From Nematopogon swammerdamellus (taxonomy: Eukaryota; Arthropoda; Insecta; Lepidoptera; Adelidae), in NCBI GenBank assembly GCA_946902875.1, contig OX336343.1:23607596-23671595 (forward strand): DNA of 64,000 bases, given 5' to 3'. The translations under genes were made by a program, and so were the position numbers. Below, piece after piece: positions 31,554 to 41,049 of this stretch (positions are counted from its first letter, which is position 1; each line of letters starts with the position of its first letter). The notes beneath the pieces are model-generated. The model did not search any database and was not told the DNA's origin. It saw only the letters and a program-made list of their open reading frames with translations.

Positions 31554-34500
31554 TTGACTGCAGTCAAAGAATGTACATATAACTCGCAGATAGGCAGGCA
31601 GGCGGCAGGACTCTCCTACGTTTTAATAAAACTTTGACCTTTTAATAATTTGGTTAGGAAGTGACACGTTGGGTAAGTTTATATCATTTATTTTTCATAT
31701 CGTCCTACCGCATTATCGTAAGCATACTTTCTACTTCTTCGTATTCCATCGCAAGTTAGTAGTGACTTTATAACTTTCTTACATGTGGGTAAACTTAGTT
31801 TTCTTATGTTTCTAATCCTATCTACTTTATTATAGAGGATTCTGAATCTATTACATGTCTGTTCCTGGTTTGCCGTTACCTCCGCCCGCGCTTCCGCACA
31901 CCGCGCCTCACCCTACACCCGCTGACGTCCAGCTCAGTAGCGTTAGCATCGCTGCCGCGTAGCCACGTCCGTATTTAATGTGTAATTGAGCTACCTACCC
32001 CTCCCGCGTGTGCGAACTTTGTTCCGTTTGAGTTATTTTGTAAAATTTATTACTAACATTTTCTTGTGTTCAAATGCCAATATGAGTAAAAAATAGTTAT
32101 AAAAAACTAAAACCCGTCTACGAAAAAGCAAATTATGAAAATAGTTTGACTAAAAAATAACAAAATAATGTTTTCCATATAATTTATCAGATACAGCATT
32201 TCTCTTTTTATATTGTTTTTACCTTAGCACTAACTCTATAAATTTTGATAAATTTATAATTTTTAACGTTCTAAATATAGAGCCGTGGTCGGGCGTTCTT
32301 CGTTCAACAAGACAAGTGAGGCCCTCGTCGTGCATTATTAGAGCGCGGAACTTAGGACGGCCATCGCCATTGTGTCATACTGGCATCTTTTTGTAAGATC
32401 AGTCAGAGCCAATCTAAAATTATTATAAGTAGATACATAGGTACATACCGAACGTCAACGGCTATAATGCACAACGACGGTCTCACTTGTCTTGTTGAAC
32501 GAAGAACGCCCGACCACGGCTCTATATTTAGAACGTTAAAAATTATAAATTTATCAAAATTTATAGAGTTAGTGCTAAGGTAAAATCAATATAAAAAGAG
32601 AAATGCTGTATCTGATAAATTATATGGAAAACATTATTTTGTTATTTTTTAGTCAAACTATTTTCATAATTTGCTTTTTCGTAGACGGGTTTTAGTTTTT
32701 TATAACTATTTTTTTTTTATTTAAACGATTTTCATAATTAGCTTTTACGTAGTCGGGTTTTAGTTTTTTATAACTTATTTTTTTTATTTTAGGCTTTTTT
32801 TAAAACTGTTTGCATACTTTAAATGTTGTATGTAACTCGTATATTGATTTTTTTTTATGGAATCTGACACATCACCTACAGGCTACAACATCCGTGATGT
32901 CAGCCCATAACATAACACCGGGTGAACTTGGTGCCACGTCAGTGCTTCCCTTCGGTCGTACCTGCTACACTAAATGCATAGCCGTTTCTACCGACCTTTC
33001 ATTCAGTGCGGTGCGGTAGTACCAACACGGGCGGGTTAAACCCTACCACCTAGTATTATAAGAAGGAAGTCATATCCCTTAGTCGCCTTTTACGACATAC
33101 ACGGGGAGAGATACAGTGCGGCTATTCTTTTATATAAGTACCGGCTTGATACTATCCGTCCGTTTATTTGTCGTGATCTCTATTTGAAACCTCCTTTGAA
33201 ACGCATGAGTGAGTACCTACATATATATACAAATTATGTATAGTTGAACGATGTATAGTCTTGAAGTAAAATGAAAAGTCAGTCAGAGCAAGACCGAAGA
33301 CTGAGCTGTGTAAGTACACGATCTTCTTTGTCTATGTAAGTAAATATATCTGGCTGGGGTGAAGCGGATTCGGGAAGTAAGTAAACCAATCAGTTCAAGG
33401 CCGAAGACCGAGGGAGGTTTCAGGTTGTACATAGTTGAATAATGTACTCACTCGAAGCAGGTAAGCCACTAAGGCGAGGCCAAAGCTACTGATATTATTT
33501 TTATAGTAAGCGCGACATGTGGCGCCGAGCCACCCATAAGGTGTCTAGCGATGCCCATGGACATTCGGTAGCATGCGGAGGCTGCGAATGCCATGCCGGC
33601 CTGACAGGTGCCCAGGTTGAAGGACCCGAGACTGTACTTGGGGGAAAATTATTTCTCTCTGTTTGTATTTAAACAGGCTCTGATTTAGCTATGTATTCCT
33701 ACGGAGTTGCAGTGGTTTTAGATCGCGGGACATTTGGGAGTCACCTACTATTCGCACGGCTCGACGCTGGATCAAGTCCAGAGGCGCCAGCTGGTATTTG
33801 ACTGAGCCATCCCATAGGTGCGGTGCGTGCAGTACCGAATCTGCGATTTATACGGCCTTGCCCTCGATGTCACGCCGGAAGTTTAGATCGTGCGAAAATT
33901 CGACTCGGAGGACCCCGAGGTGGTCGCAAAATTTAAGTGACGTGCCTTGGTAGGAAGGAGCTGGTGTGAACGCCGCTCTCTTCGCACTGAACGCGCAAAC
34001 TTGTATCTTGGAGGTATTTAACTTGAACAACTTGCTACGGCCCATTCGGAAATAGAGCCGAGTGTTTGCTCAAGTTCACACACAAGTCTTCGCCTCTTCT
34101 CATCCACATCCCGCCTAGTTGAAGGGTAACTGGTGTAGAACCCGTGTTCCGTACTCTCGTATGTATAACAATGATATGTTGCCCCCTGAATGCTACGCCC
34201 ACGCCTTCAACGTTAGCAAGGCTCAGTGCTGCGCATTATCTGCGAAGGTCGATTTGAAGGTCCTTTTGATTTCCAAGCCAGTTTCTAAGTCAGCGTCATA
34301 CCTGTCTGGAAGCACCTGAACCTCCTGGGCACCGCCATTTCCAAAGACGTAGGGTTCCGGCAACTAATCGAGTCTAGGGCTAAAACTGCACCCAGAAAAT
34401 TGGGAATACTTTTTCGCAATCGGCGGTTCTTCTCTTCCACAATATCCCGCTTAGCTGAAGGGTAACTTGCATCCGAAAATATTGAATTAATGTACCTACC

Positions 34501-36774
34501 TTTTTTTTTTATGGAAACTTGACACGGTTGGCTACATCACCTGCAACATCCGTGATGTCAGCCCATAACACCGGGTGAACTAGGTGCCATGTCAGTGCTT
34601 CCCTTCATTTCGCGCCGGCTACACTGAACTGGACGGAAAACACGAACTATTTACATAGCCGTTTCGACCGACGTTTCGCTCAGTGCGGTGGTATCAACCC
34701 GGCCGGGATAAACCCTACCACCTAGTAAGGTCGGCGGTCATCCATCCAATAACTGACCGCACCATTAAGCTGCCGAGGCTGACGATCCCTTAGTCGACTT
34801 TTACGACATGCGACGGGGAGAGATGCAGTGGGGCTATTCTTTTTAAGTACCGACCCCACACGGTACACCTACACTACATATTATGCTTACACTAGGTACC
34901 TACATGGACATTTAATACCAATTTATTTTAGCATAGTACTGTGGTGGTACTGTATCTAATAATAATATTATATATCTATATAAAATTTGCGGTAGATCAG
35001 TGAGTAAGTATGTAGGTATATTACCAACAATACCATGTCGCTTCTTCGCGTCGTCGTCGCGCGTGGGTGGGGGCGCGCGGCGCGGGGCGCGGGCGACCAC
35101 GGTTCATCGCGAATAATCGCGATTCATACATACATTCGCTACACATTTTGCTCTATTTCTCTGTACACATAAGTTTAATAGATAGCAAAGTATATATATT
35201 ATATATTTTCGGAATCGTAATTTAATTATCTTTAATTTGATACCCCACTCAATATATTTTGAAAAACTAATTTGACATTTTGACGCCGTGCGTCCGCCAT
35301 TTTGAATTTTGAAAATAGTTATATAGCCTATGACACTCCCGTGAATAAGACGAATCCAATAGCACAAGAATTATTCAAATCGGTCCAGTACTTTAGGCTG
35401 TAGAGTGGAATATAGATAGTCACATACATACATACATACATACATACATACATACATACACGCCAAACTCATAACCCTTCCTTTTTTGGCTTCGCCGTAG
35501 TCGGGTAAAAAAGGAAAAGTTGTGCATAGACTAGTCATGTCACTCAATTACGTGGAATTATTATTAAATGGTAGTAAATATTACTTCTATGCCTGATATA
35601 CGAAGTTCAAGAAGACAGTTCAGTTTAACACCTGGTGGCGGGAGCATTCGTTTATCTGATTTTTGTCGACGGTACCGATATAGCTGTTACGTCATAACAG
35701 TCAGCGGTGACAAACTTGGAACAGGCGAGTAGTACAAAGATAATAGAGTGCTCCTTTAAATTTTTTTTACGTAATCCGGTATGCGTGGCTGATTCGGAGG
35801 GGCCAAAGCACATGCTTCGACCAGCCAATATCACCTCCGAGAAGGTAGGTGCCATACCGGAAACTTCCCTGGATTGCGGGCTATACTGGACTAGAGGAGA
35901 ACATAACCGAGGTTGCTATGCGGCCATCTTACATCCAGTACGCTGGTACCAACCCAGACGGCTACAATTTGAGCCTACCTAGTTTATCTGAATACACATG
36001 CAACCTCTTGCATAAACGCGAGAATCAGTATCTCATTTGTGGCAGAATACCTTCTCCCTTTCGTAGTGAATAGTAAAATAATTCACAGGTGATTGTCGCC
36101 TCTACCGTCAATATGTATGCAAGTCTACGCGGGGTCGAAGCACCTCCTTGATGTCATAATAAGTCACGCCCCGTGCCGACTTTCTTCTAGCGTTTGTAAA
36201 ACTTCAAACAAAAATTATGTTCTATGGAGTACATAATATGAAAAAAATATATATTTTTTTAAACTAGATAATATGAACTAAACACTGAAGCAGGCTTTTT
36301 AAATTTACAGTATTTTTTCATGGTGAAAAAAATTTCTGAATGTGACTCTATTTTAATTCCTTATGTCGAGCTAGCTCCATACTGGATAATTATTTTGGAA
36401 TAAAATGTACGTCATTGTATAGAGAATTTAATTTTCTAGACACTAAAGCAGCATTATTAAAAAAAAAAAAGAAATTCTAATAATTTTTAAACAAACAAAA
36501 ACTACAAAATTCACCATAAAAACGCGCGCACTGCGCTCGATATGATCGGGGATTCGTATGGCAATTTTGTTTTGCCATATGAATCCTCTTAATGAATTTT
36601 GCTGATGTAGTGTGGAGTCGGGAGGCGCGCGAGCTGCTGTTCTACAGTGAATCCGGCAGCGTCAAGTTCCCCGTGTGCAACATGTTCGATGTAGACATCC
36701 ATCTGCCGTTCGTCTTCCTCGGCGCAATGGTCACCGTCTGCATCGCCATGTCGCAGCTGGTTCTCGTACGATAG
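19019..36774 (+). CDS. Gustatory receptor gene 3, four exons, large introns
   Basis: Divergent Gr paralog (7tm_7). Exons are 19019-19840, 25045-25122, 25702-25855 and 36611-36774, total 1218 nt (405 residues plus stop). Exons 2 and 3 have exactly the lengths and phases of genes 1 and 2; exon 1 is two codons and exon 4 one codon shorter. Exon 1 starts MDNINQKIDDLHISFFAD. The shared FLALCDxDxxLNILGH block and the RLRHLTRLS block identify the family. TM7 is in exon 4 with TVCIAMSQL. The donor of exon 1 is CAG|GCAAGT, a GC donor, required to match the paralog boundary. Intron 1 (5.2 kb) holds a nested LINE; intron 3 (10.8 kb) holds a P-like element, SINEs and foldbacks. The assignment of exon 4 to this gene is by order and phase. 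Confidence 0.78.
19841..19846 (+). promoter_or_regulatory. Non-canonical GC splice donor of Gr gene 3 intron 1
   Basis: CAG|GCAAGT: all donor positions match the consensus except T to C at +2, the usual context of GC-AG introns. The paralogs have CAC|GTGAGT at the aligned place. Confidence 0.7.
20553..20880 (+). mobile_element. Element of about 330 bp inserted in the LINE
   Basis: It interrupts the LINE RT reading between the YAED block and SVLDWAVRFG. The same sequence occurs at 18124-18455, and inverted at about 13841-14190, so it is mobile or was copied by retroposition. Confidence 0.7.
21094..22878 (+). mobile_element. Probable solo LTR (1785 bp) inserted in the LINE
   Basis: The insert begins TG (TGAGAC), ends CA (ATCTCA), and is flanked by a 4-bp direct repeat GAGT (21090-21093 and 22879-22882). 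The LINE reading frame is continuous on either side once insert and one repeat copy are ignored. TG...CA ends and a 4-bp duplication fit an LTR. A TATAAAAG at about 22241-22248 could be its promoter. No gag or pol was found, and 1.8 kb is long for an LTR, so the class is an inference. Confidence 0.5.
23816..25044. other. Remainder of Gr gene 3 intron 1
   Basis: AT-rich, with no recognised gene or well-delimited repeat. Confidence 0.4.
25045..25122 (+). CDS. Gr gene 3 exon 2 (78 nt)
   Basis: After AATTCGCAG; encodes VLAFFLAMAINILLTFWNV then LLHIRSK, before GTATAT. Same length and phase as its paralogs. Confidence 0.85.
25200..25390 (+). repeat. LINE 3' UTR fragment in Gr gene 3 intron 2
   Basis: Matches 56860-57015: CTTTTGCTACTACCTACTT, AAAGGTTGACTG, then AAGTTCGCCTTTGC and GGAGCAATAA. 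Confidence 0.6.
25702..25855 (+). CDS. Gr gene 3 exon 3 (154 nt)
   Basis: After TTGTACAG; starts EPCEDYFLVYLMYW and ends DVIQLDHP plus one base before GTACTT. Confidence 0.85.
25856..26570. other. Start of Gr gene 3 intron 3
   Basis: No gene was recognised. A short CTCAAACTCAAA repeat lies near 25895-25925, and a GC-rich stretch (GGCGCGCGGCGCGCGGC) near 26400-26430. Confidence 0.4.
26573..26631. repeat. TG microsatellite
   Basis: About 28 uninterrupted TG units, just left of the second P-like element. Confidence 0.97.
26664..26671. repeat. Target site duplication, left (GTCCACAC)
   Basis: Direct copy of 29151-29158. Confidence 0.75.
27731..28235 (+). repeat. 100-bp tandem repeat, 5 units
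   Basis: TCACCGAGACCT recurs at 27741, 27841, 27941 and 28041, and as GCATCGAGACGT at 28141, an exact 100-bp period. Units contain GAGTACCAACACGATGG and GTGGTTCTCGAGTTATGACC. The last unit is the most diverged. It lies inside the second P-like element. Confidence 0.95.
28919..28998 (-). CDS. THAP-domain first exon of the second P-like element (fragment)
   Basis: On the minus strand, ATG at 28998-28996 opens an 80-nt exon starting MPHCAVLWC and ending DGVTFH, followed by donor GTAAGT (28918-28913). It has the same length, same split codon and same C-x(4)-C...GVTFH layout as the exon at 8792-8871. This is the N-terminal part of a THAP C2CH zinc domain. The remaining domain and the catalytic region are not visible in the element. 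Confidence 0.65.
29151..29158. repeat. Target site duplication, right (GTCCACAC)
   Basis: Direct copy of 26664-26671. Confidence 0.75.
29748..30172 (+). mobile_element. tRNA-derived SINE with poly-A tail
   Basis: The head carries Pol III box A (TGGCCGAGTGG, 29757-29767) and box B (GGTTCGAATC, 29801-29810). The body ends CATACCGGATTACAT followed by an A-run of about 30 (30141-30171). Related copies: 60004-60260 (+), 35762-35985 (-), 43085-43210 (-). It is not a tRNA gene: the acceptor stem does not close and a long body follows. Confidence 0.82.
30175..30960. repeat. Tandem repeat of about 137 bp, about 6 units
   Basis: CATCCC anchors recur at 30195, 30331, 30468, 30609, 30745 and 30882 (steps 136-141). 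Units hold TTTCCACCCCTTAAAATCTG and GTTTATGAAGAGTAGCTA. Open frames here are by-products. Confidence 0.9.
31256..31285. repeat. Perfect 14-bp palindrome with 2-nt centre
   Basis: ACGAAAGCGAGGCT, CC, then its exact reverse complement. It belongs to a cluster of GCGAGGC/GCCTCGC motifs spread over about 29160-31490. Confidence 0.85.
31520..31551. repeat. TG microsatellite
   Basis: About 16 TG units. Confidence 0.95.
32087..32716. mobile_element. Foldback element with arms of about 250 bp
   Basis: The left arm (about 32087-32341) is the near-exact reverse complement of about 32463-32716. The arms include CGTTCTAAATATAGAGCCGTGG and its complement, around a centre of about 120 bp. No coding region. 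The class (MITE or foldback) is unresolved, as I see no clear target duplication. Confidence 0.8.
32849..33150 (-). mobile_element. SINE copy
   Basis: The inverted SINE body begins with TTTTTATGGAATCTGACAC and ends near GGGGCTATTCTTTTATATAAG. Same family as 34501-34860 and 39548-39872. Confidence 0.65.
33151..33650. other. Spacer with a dispersed repeat
   Basis: Positions 33505-33620 match about 5325-5425 (ATGTGGCGCCGAGCCACCC). The rest is unrecognised. Confidence 0.45.
33660..34075 (-). mobile_element. LINE ORF2 fragment
   Basis: The minus strand encodes KLFKLNTSKIQVCAFSAKRA and LGVLRVEFSHDLNFRRDIEG, the RT-thumb segment also seen in the LINE at 11930-12643. Truncated. Confidence 0.6.
34195..34450 (+). 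mobile_element. LINE ORF2 fragment, opposite orientation
   Basis: Plus-strand pieces FNVSKAQCCALSAKVD and, in another frame, ISKDVGFRQLIES match the same LINE segment. Frameshifted. Confidence 0.55.
34501..34860 (-). mobile_element. SINE copy with 5S-like and tRNA-like remnants
   Basis: It begins TTTTATGGAAACTTGACACGG. An internal stretch GGTCATCCATCCAATAACTGACCGC is a decayed reverse copy of the 5S-derived segment seen intact at 61350-61391. Confidence 0.65.
34870..35760. other. Spacer in Gr gene 3 intron 3
   Basis: No gene was recognised. There is a CATA microsatellite at about 35423-35460 and a short repeat around TTTTTGGCTTCGCCGTAGTC (35482-35506) whose relative lies inverted near 43630. 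Confidence 0.45.
35762..35985 (-). mobile_element. SINE fragment (tRNA-derived family)
   Basis: It matches the body of the SINE at 29748-30172 in reverse, starting at TACGTAATCCGGTATGCG. Confidence 0.7.
36611..36774 (+). CDS. Gr gene 3 exon 4 (last exon)
   Basis: Acceptor GATGTAG|TG as in the other last exons. 164 nt ending QLVLVR and TAG. It is the most divergent of the five last exons, with CNMFDVDIH in place of CHMFNMDIH. Confidence 0.8.
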
Positions 36775-36904
36775 TCATCTTTATGTGTTTTAGATTTGAA
36801 ATGCAATGTATTTGTGTATCTAATTTTAAACAATTAAAATACCTAATTACTAAGTAAACATACTCAATGTTATTTCTTAATGTTTTAATTAAAAATATAT
36901 AAAA

Positions 36905-37050
36905 ACCGCCTTCAAAAATGTATGAAATAAAAAAAAATCTAACCCTTACAGTTGAAGGCGATCGGTGATTTTTGCTTGCTTTAGCACCGCCTTCAACTCT
37001 AGGGTTCGATTTTTTTTAATTTCATAAATTTTTTAAGGCGGTTTTTATAT
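36905..37050. repeat. Inverted repeat with arms of about 55 bp after Gr gene 3
   Basis: AAAAACCGCCTTCAAAAA at the left and TTTTTTAAGGCGGTTTTT at the right pair, as do the inner AGTTGAAGGCG and CGCCTTCAACT. It lies 130 bp past the Gr stop and may fold in the 3' UTR. Confidence 0.75.
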
Positions 37051-37552
37051 TTGTTTAAATAGTTTTTTATTTCACAGTTATTTTTAGTAATTTTTTGCTA
37101 TCGCTTTCCAATCCGATCTTGACCAAATTGCTTGGGAGCACCAGCTTTCAAATAAAGAAAGAATTTTCAAAATCGGTTCACCCAGTCGAAAGTTCTGAGG
37201 TAACAAACATAAAAAAAAATTACAGTCGAATTGAGAACCTCCTCCTTTTTTTGAAGTCGGTTAAAAAGCTTTACGGCTCTGTATGCAATGCCCTTTTGAG
37301 CCATTTTTCTCGTCTGTTGTAGTTTTTCTCGTAACCGCTAGAAGCGCAAAAATATTTTTTCCGCCGAACACAAGCGCTCAGCCGCCATCTTTATGTTATT
37401 TCTTAATGTACGAGGATCGTGTTGTTGCCACATGTCAGCAGTCAAAATTTTGAATAGTTCTGTCTTACTGCTGAGATATGGCAACATCAGTCAGCACTAT
37501 TCCATATACAGCTAACAACTTGCCTTAAATTAAATCACTTATTAAGGGAAGC

Positions 37553-37648
37553 ACTGACATGGCACCTAGTTCACCCGGTGTTATGGGCTGACTTGGCGGA
37601 TGTTGTAGGTGGTGTAGCCAAACGTCCAGCTTCCATAAAAAACTTCTT
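37553..37648 (+). mobile_element. SINE 3'-end fragment
   Basis: GGGAAGCACTGACATGGCACC to CCATAAAAAACTT, the common 3' part of the 5S/tRNA-related SINE. Confidence 0.65.
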
Positions 37649-37861
37649 ATTATGAGTACCTATACCTACCTATCTATTTTATTTATTTTATCAATGTGAG
37701 TTTTAGGCAGGGAAAACTATGGGGAATTAGCTTAATAATAATTATTAAATAAAATTAAAATTATATAACCCAGGGGTTAATTGTACGGACGGAGAATTGG
37801 CTAGGAAGGGTAGAACATATTAGTTAGTGAGAAGACAGTTTGAAAACTCTTTGGGGACATA

Positions 37862-37896
<35 letters not shown>
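37862..37896. repeat. Poly-G run of 35
   Basis: An uninterrupted run of G from 37862 to 37896. Genuine tracts of this length are rare and can also be sequencing artefacts. Confidence 0.9.
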
Positions 37897-37897
<1 letters not shown>

Positions 37898-38227
37898 GGG
37901 GTCTACAACAATCTCACGTCATCTTTTTTTAATTAAATTTTTTTTTATTATTTATTTATTTTGAACACTATTACTTCAATGGAAATGAACATCTTGTGAC
38001 CTATCATAACGATTGAAGAGACTAATGAATGGGTGTAAAAAATCCAAAAAATTTTGCTCAGTCATTAATATCGTGAATGATGCTTCTATCGTTCGGGAGA
38101 ACGTACTATCGTAGCTTCACTAGGAAGCACGTTAAATAATCGATAGTGCGATAGAGGTGCACCGCTGCCCTGCGTACCGGATGCGGCGTTCGCTCATCAA
38201 GCTGCGGCGATGATGTGTCCGGTCCGC

Positions 38228-38725
38228 CACCTGAAAGCCTTTTTCGCGCCTGCGGTGCCTTCGAACCTGCGAACCTGGCTCCTTTCGTGCATACTTATCT
38301 TCGATATCGATATCTTATACTTATCCGCAAGTGGTATGAGATGAGTGATGTTTTGGTGGTTTAAAAAAAAACGCGACGCATCTTCTATATATTATATTAA
38401 CCCTAACCTAATGTTGAGGCGGTGTATGTTGTTTTGTTACGTTTGTATTTCCGAAAATAAAGCTTTCTTAGGTGGTAACATATATATAACATTGCTTAAA
38501 AAAAAAAACAAAACAAAAAAATTTTGAGGTTCGAACGCATGGTCGATATCGAAAAAATAAACCAACCCTACACTGTTACCACTGAGCCACCAAATCACAT
38601 AAACGACCAGACGAATATCGGCTTAACTTGGTTCGCTTCCGAGCCGAGTCAACCCGAGTGTTTCCGAAAGGAGCCAGGTTCGCAGGTTCGAAGGCACGGC
38701 AGGCACGAAAAAGGCTTTCAGGTGC
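38228..38725. repeat. Inverted repeat with 60-bp arms
   Basis: CACCTGAAAGCCTTTTTCG (38228 on) to CTGGCTCCTTTCG (38288) reappears reversed at about 38664-38725. The interior is about 375 bp with no gene. Confidence 0.75.
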
Positions 38726-38834
38726 CGTACCGATGATGTGTCAGCGTCTGGTCTGTGCGTCCGCCCGCATCGGCCCTGCGGACACCTGCGTCTCCGTGCG
38801 GACACCTGAGTCAACCTGTACCCTAATCACGAGA

Positions 38835-38988
38835 TTTAACCTACTACGCTACGCCATGTTCTCCGCATCATTTTGTATGGAGAAACGGAGCAGCGCCTCT
38901 AGTGATAAATTTTCGAACTTCGTTTCTCCATACAAAATGATGCGGAGAACACGGCGTAGCGTAGTACGCGGTGTAGGTTAAATCTCGT
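38835..38988. repeat. Hairpin cut by the assembly gap
   Basis: ACGAGATTTAACCTACTACG with TCCGCATCATTTTGTATGG pairs with its complement at about 38928-38988. The right arm ends exactly where the N run starts. Confidence 0.8.
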
Positions 38989-39188
38989 NNNNNNNNNNNN
39001 NNNNNNNNNNNNNNNNNNNNNNNNNNNNNNNNNNNNNNNNNNNNNNNNNNNNNNNNNNNNNNNNNNNNNNNNNNNNNNNNNNNNNNNNNNNNNNNNNNNN
39101 NNNNNNNNNNNNNNNNNNNNNNNNNNNNNNNNNNNNNNNNNNNNNNNNNNNNNNNNNNNNNNNNNNNNNNNNNNNNNNNNNNNNNNNN
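38989..39188. other. Assembly gap (200 N)
   Basis: Two hundred N. The round number suggests a gap of unknown length. Confidence 0.98.
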
Positions 39189-39547
39189 AGTAGAAGTCAC
39201 GAGAACGCGAGCCGGAAGGGGCCGGCTCCGCGCCGTCTCAGGAAGTGGCAGGTTGCCGTCACATTAAACTTGCATACACACACTAGCGGTGCGACATAGA
39301 GGTAGTAAATGAGGTGACGCATCAGAATGCGAATGAAAGTGTCGTTAGGAAGTGGTTTCATGTTTCGTAGGTATATATTTATACAACCCGATTTTATTAC
39401 ATGCTGGACATTTCAGGGTGTTAATCTGTATAAAAAACTAAGTAGTTTCCATAAAAGAACGGTGGCTAAAGTGAAAAAAAGAAAGATTCTCAATATTTAA
39501 TTTAATAATTTTGAGGTTATTCAATCATTTTGACATTTATTTACATT

Positions 39548-39872
39548 TTTTTTTATGGATACTGAAACGGTTGGCTACATCACCTACAACATCCGTGATG
39601 TCAGCCCATAACACCGGATGAACTTGGTGCCACGTCAGTGCTTCCCTTCGGTCGTGCCGGCTACACTGAACTGGACGGAAAACACAAACTATTTACATAG
39701 CCGTTTCGACCGACCTTTCATTCAGTGCGGTGGTACCAACCCGGGCGGGTTAAACCCTACCACCTAGTAATATAAGAAGGGAGTCATATCCCTTAGTCGC
39801 CTTTTACGACATACACGGGGAGAGATGCAGTGGGGCTATTCTTTTAAAGTACCGGCCTCACACGGTACAAGC
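39548..39872 (-). mobile_element. SINE copy
   Basis: Long inverted copy from TTTTTATGGATACTGAAACGG to CTTTTAAAGTACCGGCC, containing CGCCTTTTACGACATACACG. Same family as 32849 and 34501. Confidence 0.7.
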
Positions 39873-40865
39873 AACATGCTTTTCAAAACATATTAAAACT
39901 AAACTATCTTAAAAATAATTATAATAAAACAAACAATTAAATACTACTACATATTACAATTAAACAGATGAAAAAAGGAGGGTTGCACCGGTTGAGCGCC
40001 AGGTTATTTTGAGGTTATGTATTTAAGAAAAAACTGCACAGCTTTTGTCAACTGTATTTTTGTAAAATAAGGTATATTTTAATTTTATTATTTTTTAATT
40101 TAGTTTAATTTAAATTTTATATTGTGTGAACTGCGTCTATAATGTATTGATCTTCATGTAAATAAACTCAAATTTGATTTTTAAATTGGTTAGACAAGTA
40201 CAATATAATTGTATGCATGTAAGTATTATGAACATTGTAATATCAGGAAAGACACATATTCAACATGATAATAAAGTCTCATGTGACTCATAAAATGAAG
40301 GAATGTTCACCTCCTGCAGTAATGATCATGTGCACGATCCATTTCCGCTAAATGAAGAGAAAAGAGTCACAGTTTTTAGCTATTAATGCAAAAATAAAAC
40401 TATTTTTAAGACTGTTATTAGCACAATGTTCACCTCAAATTAAGTATTCTATATAAGCGCGTATTAACAAACTTTCAACTAAATCAAATTCACAAAATAA
40501 TTCACAATCATATCAAAACAGCTGCACAAAAATGTTGTGCTGTTTTCATTGTGTTCGTTCGATCTTCAAAATGTTTCTTCATGTCTAACTTATATCGATG
40601 CGTAGCGCGGTTCTGCAAACACTGTAGTGTCACAACGCAGACGAGTTCTATAAATATGTATATACGTAGCATTGAACCTCGCTGCATATTCATGAACAAA
40701 AGACCTTCTTTAGAACTTTTACCCGCGAGCGAGGAAGTCATGTGAATTTCCAACATAAAATTCATGCGAAAAAGGTTTCTCGGGAAAGGTGAGATGTGGA
40801 GTTTCAAGGTAGCGTTGTCGGTGCGGGTTCATTGGAAATTGTATTTGTTTATCTTATCTTTTATG
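39873..40865. other. Intergenic spacer
   Basis: Short open frames (40508-40807 minus, 40551-40745 plus) have no recognisable motif. No gene is supported. Confidence 0.4.
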
Positions 40866-40867
40866 CA

Positions 40868-41045
40868 CAGTCAGTCAGTCAGGCAGCGTGTAAGCGGCCA
40901 CTGCTGGACATAGCCTCTCCAATTTTCCTCCAGTCCTCCCGGCCTTCAGCGTGTACCTCAGCGGCACGGAACCACTGCTTTCCGCCGATGTACTTGATGC
41001 CGTCGTCCCACCCAAAATGGCTGGTGGTATTTCTTCCTGTCCACG
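40868..41045 (-). mobile_element. LINE ORF2 C-terminal fragment
   Basis: Related to 17590-17775 and 11455-11550. It encodes decayed sequence on the minus strand. Confidence 0.5.
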
Positions 41046-41049
41046 GCCG

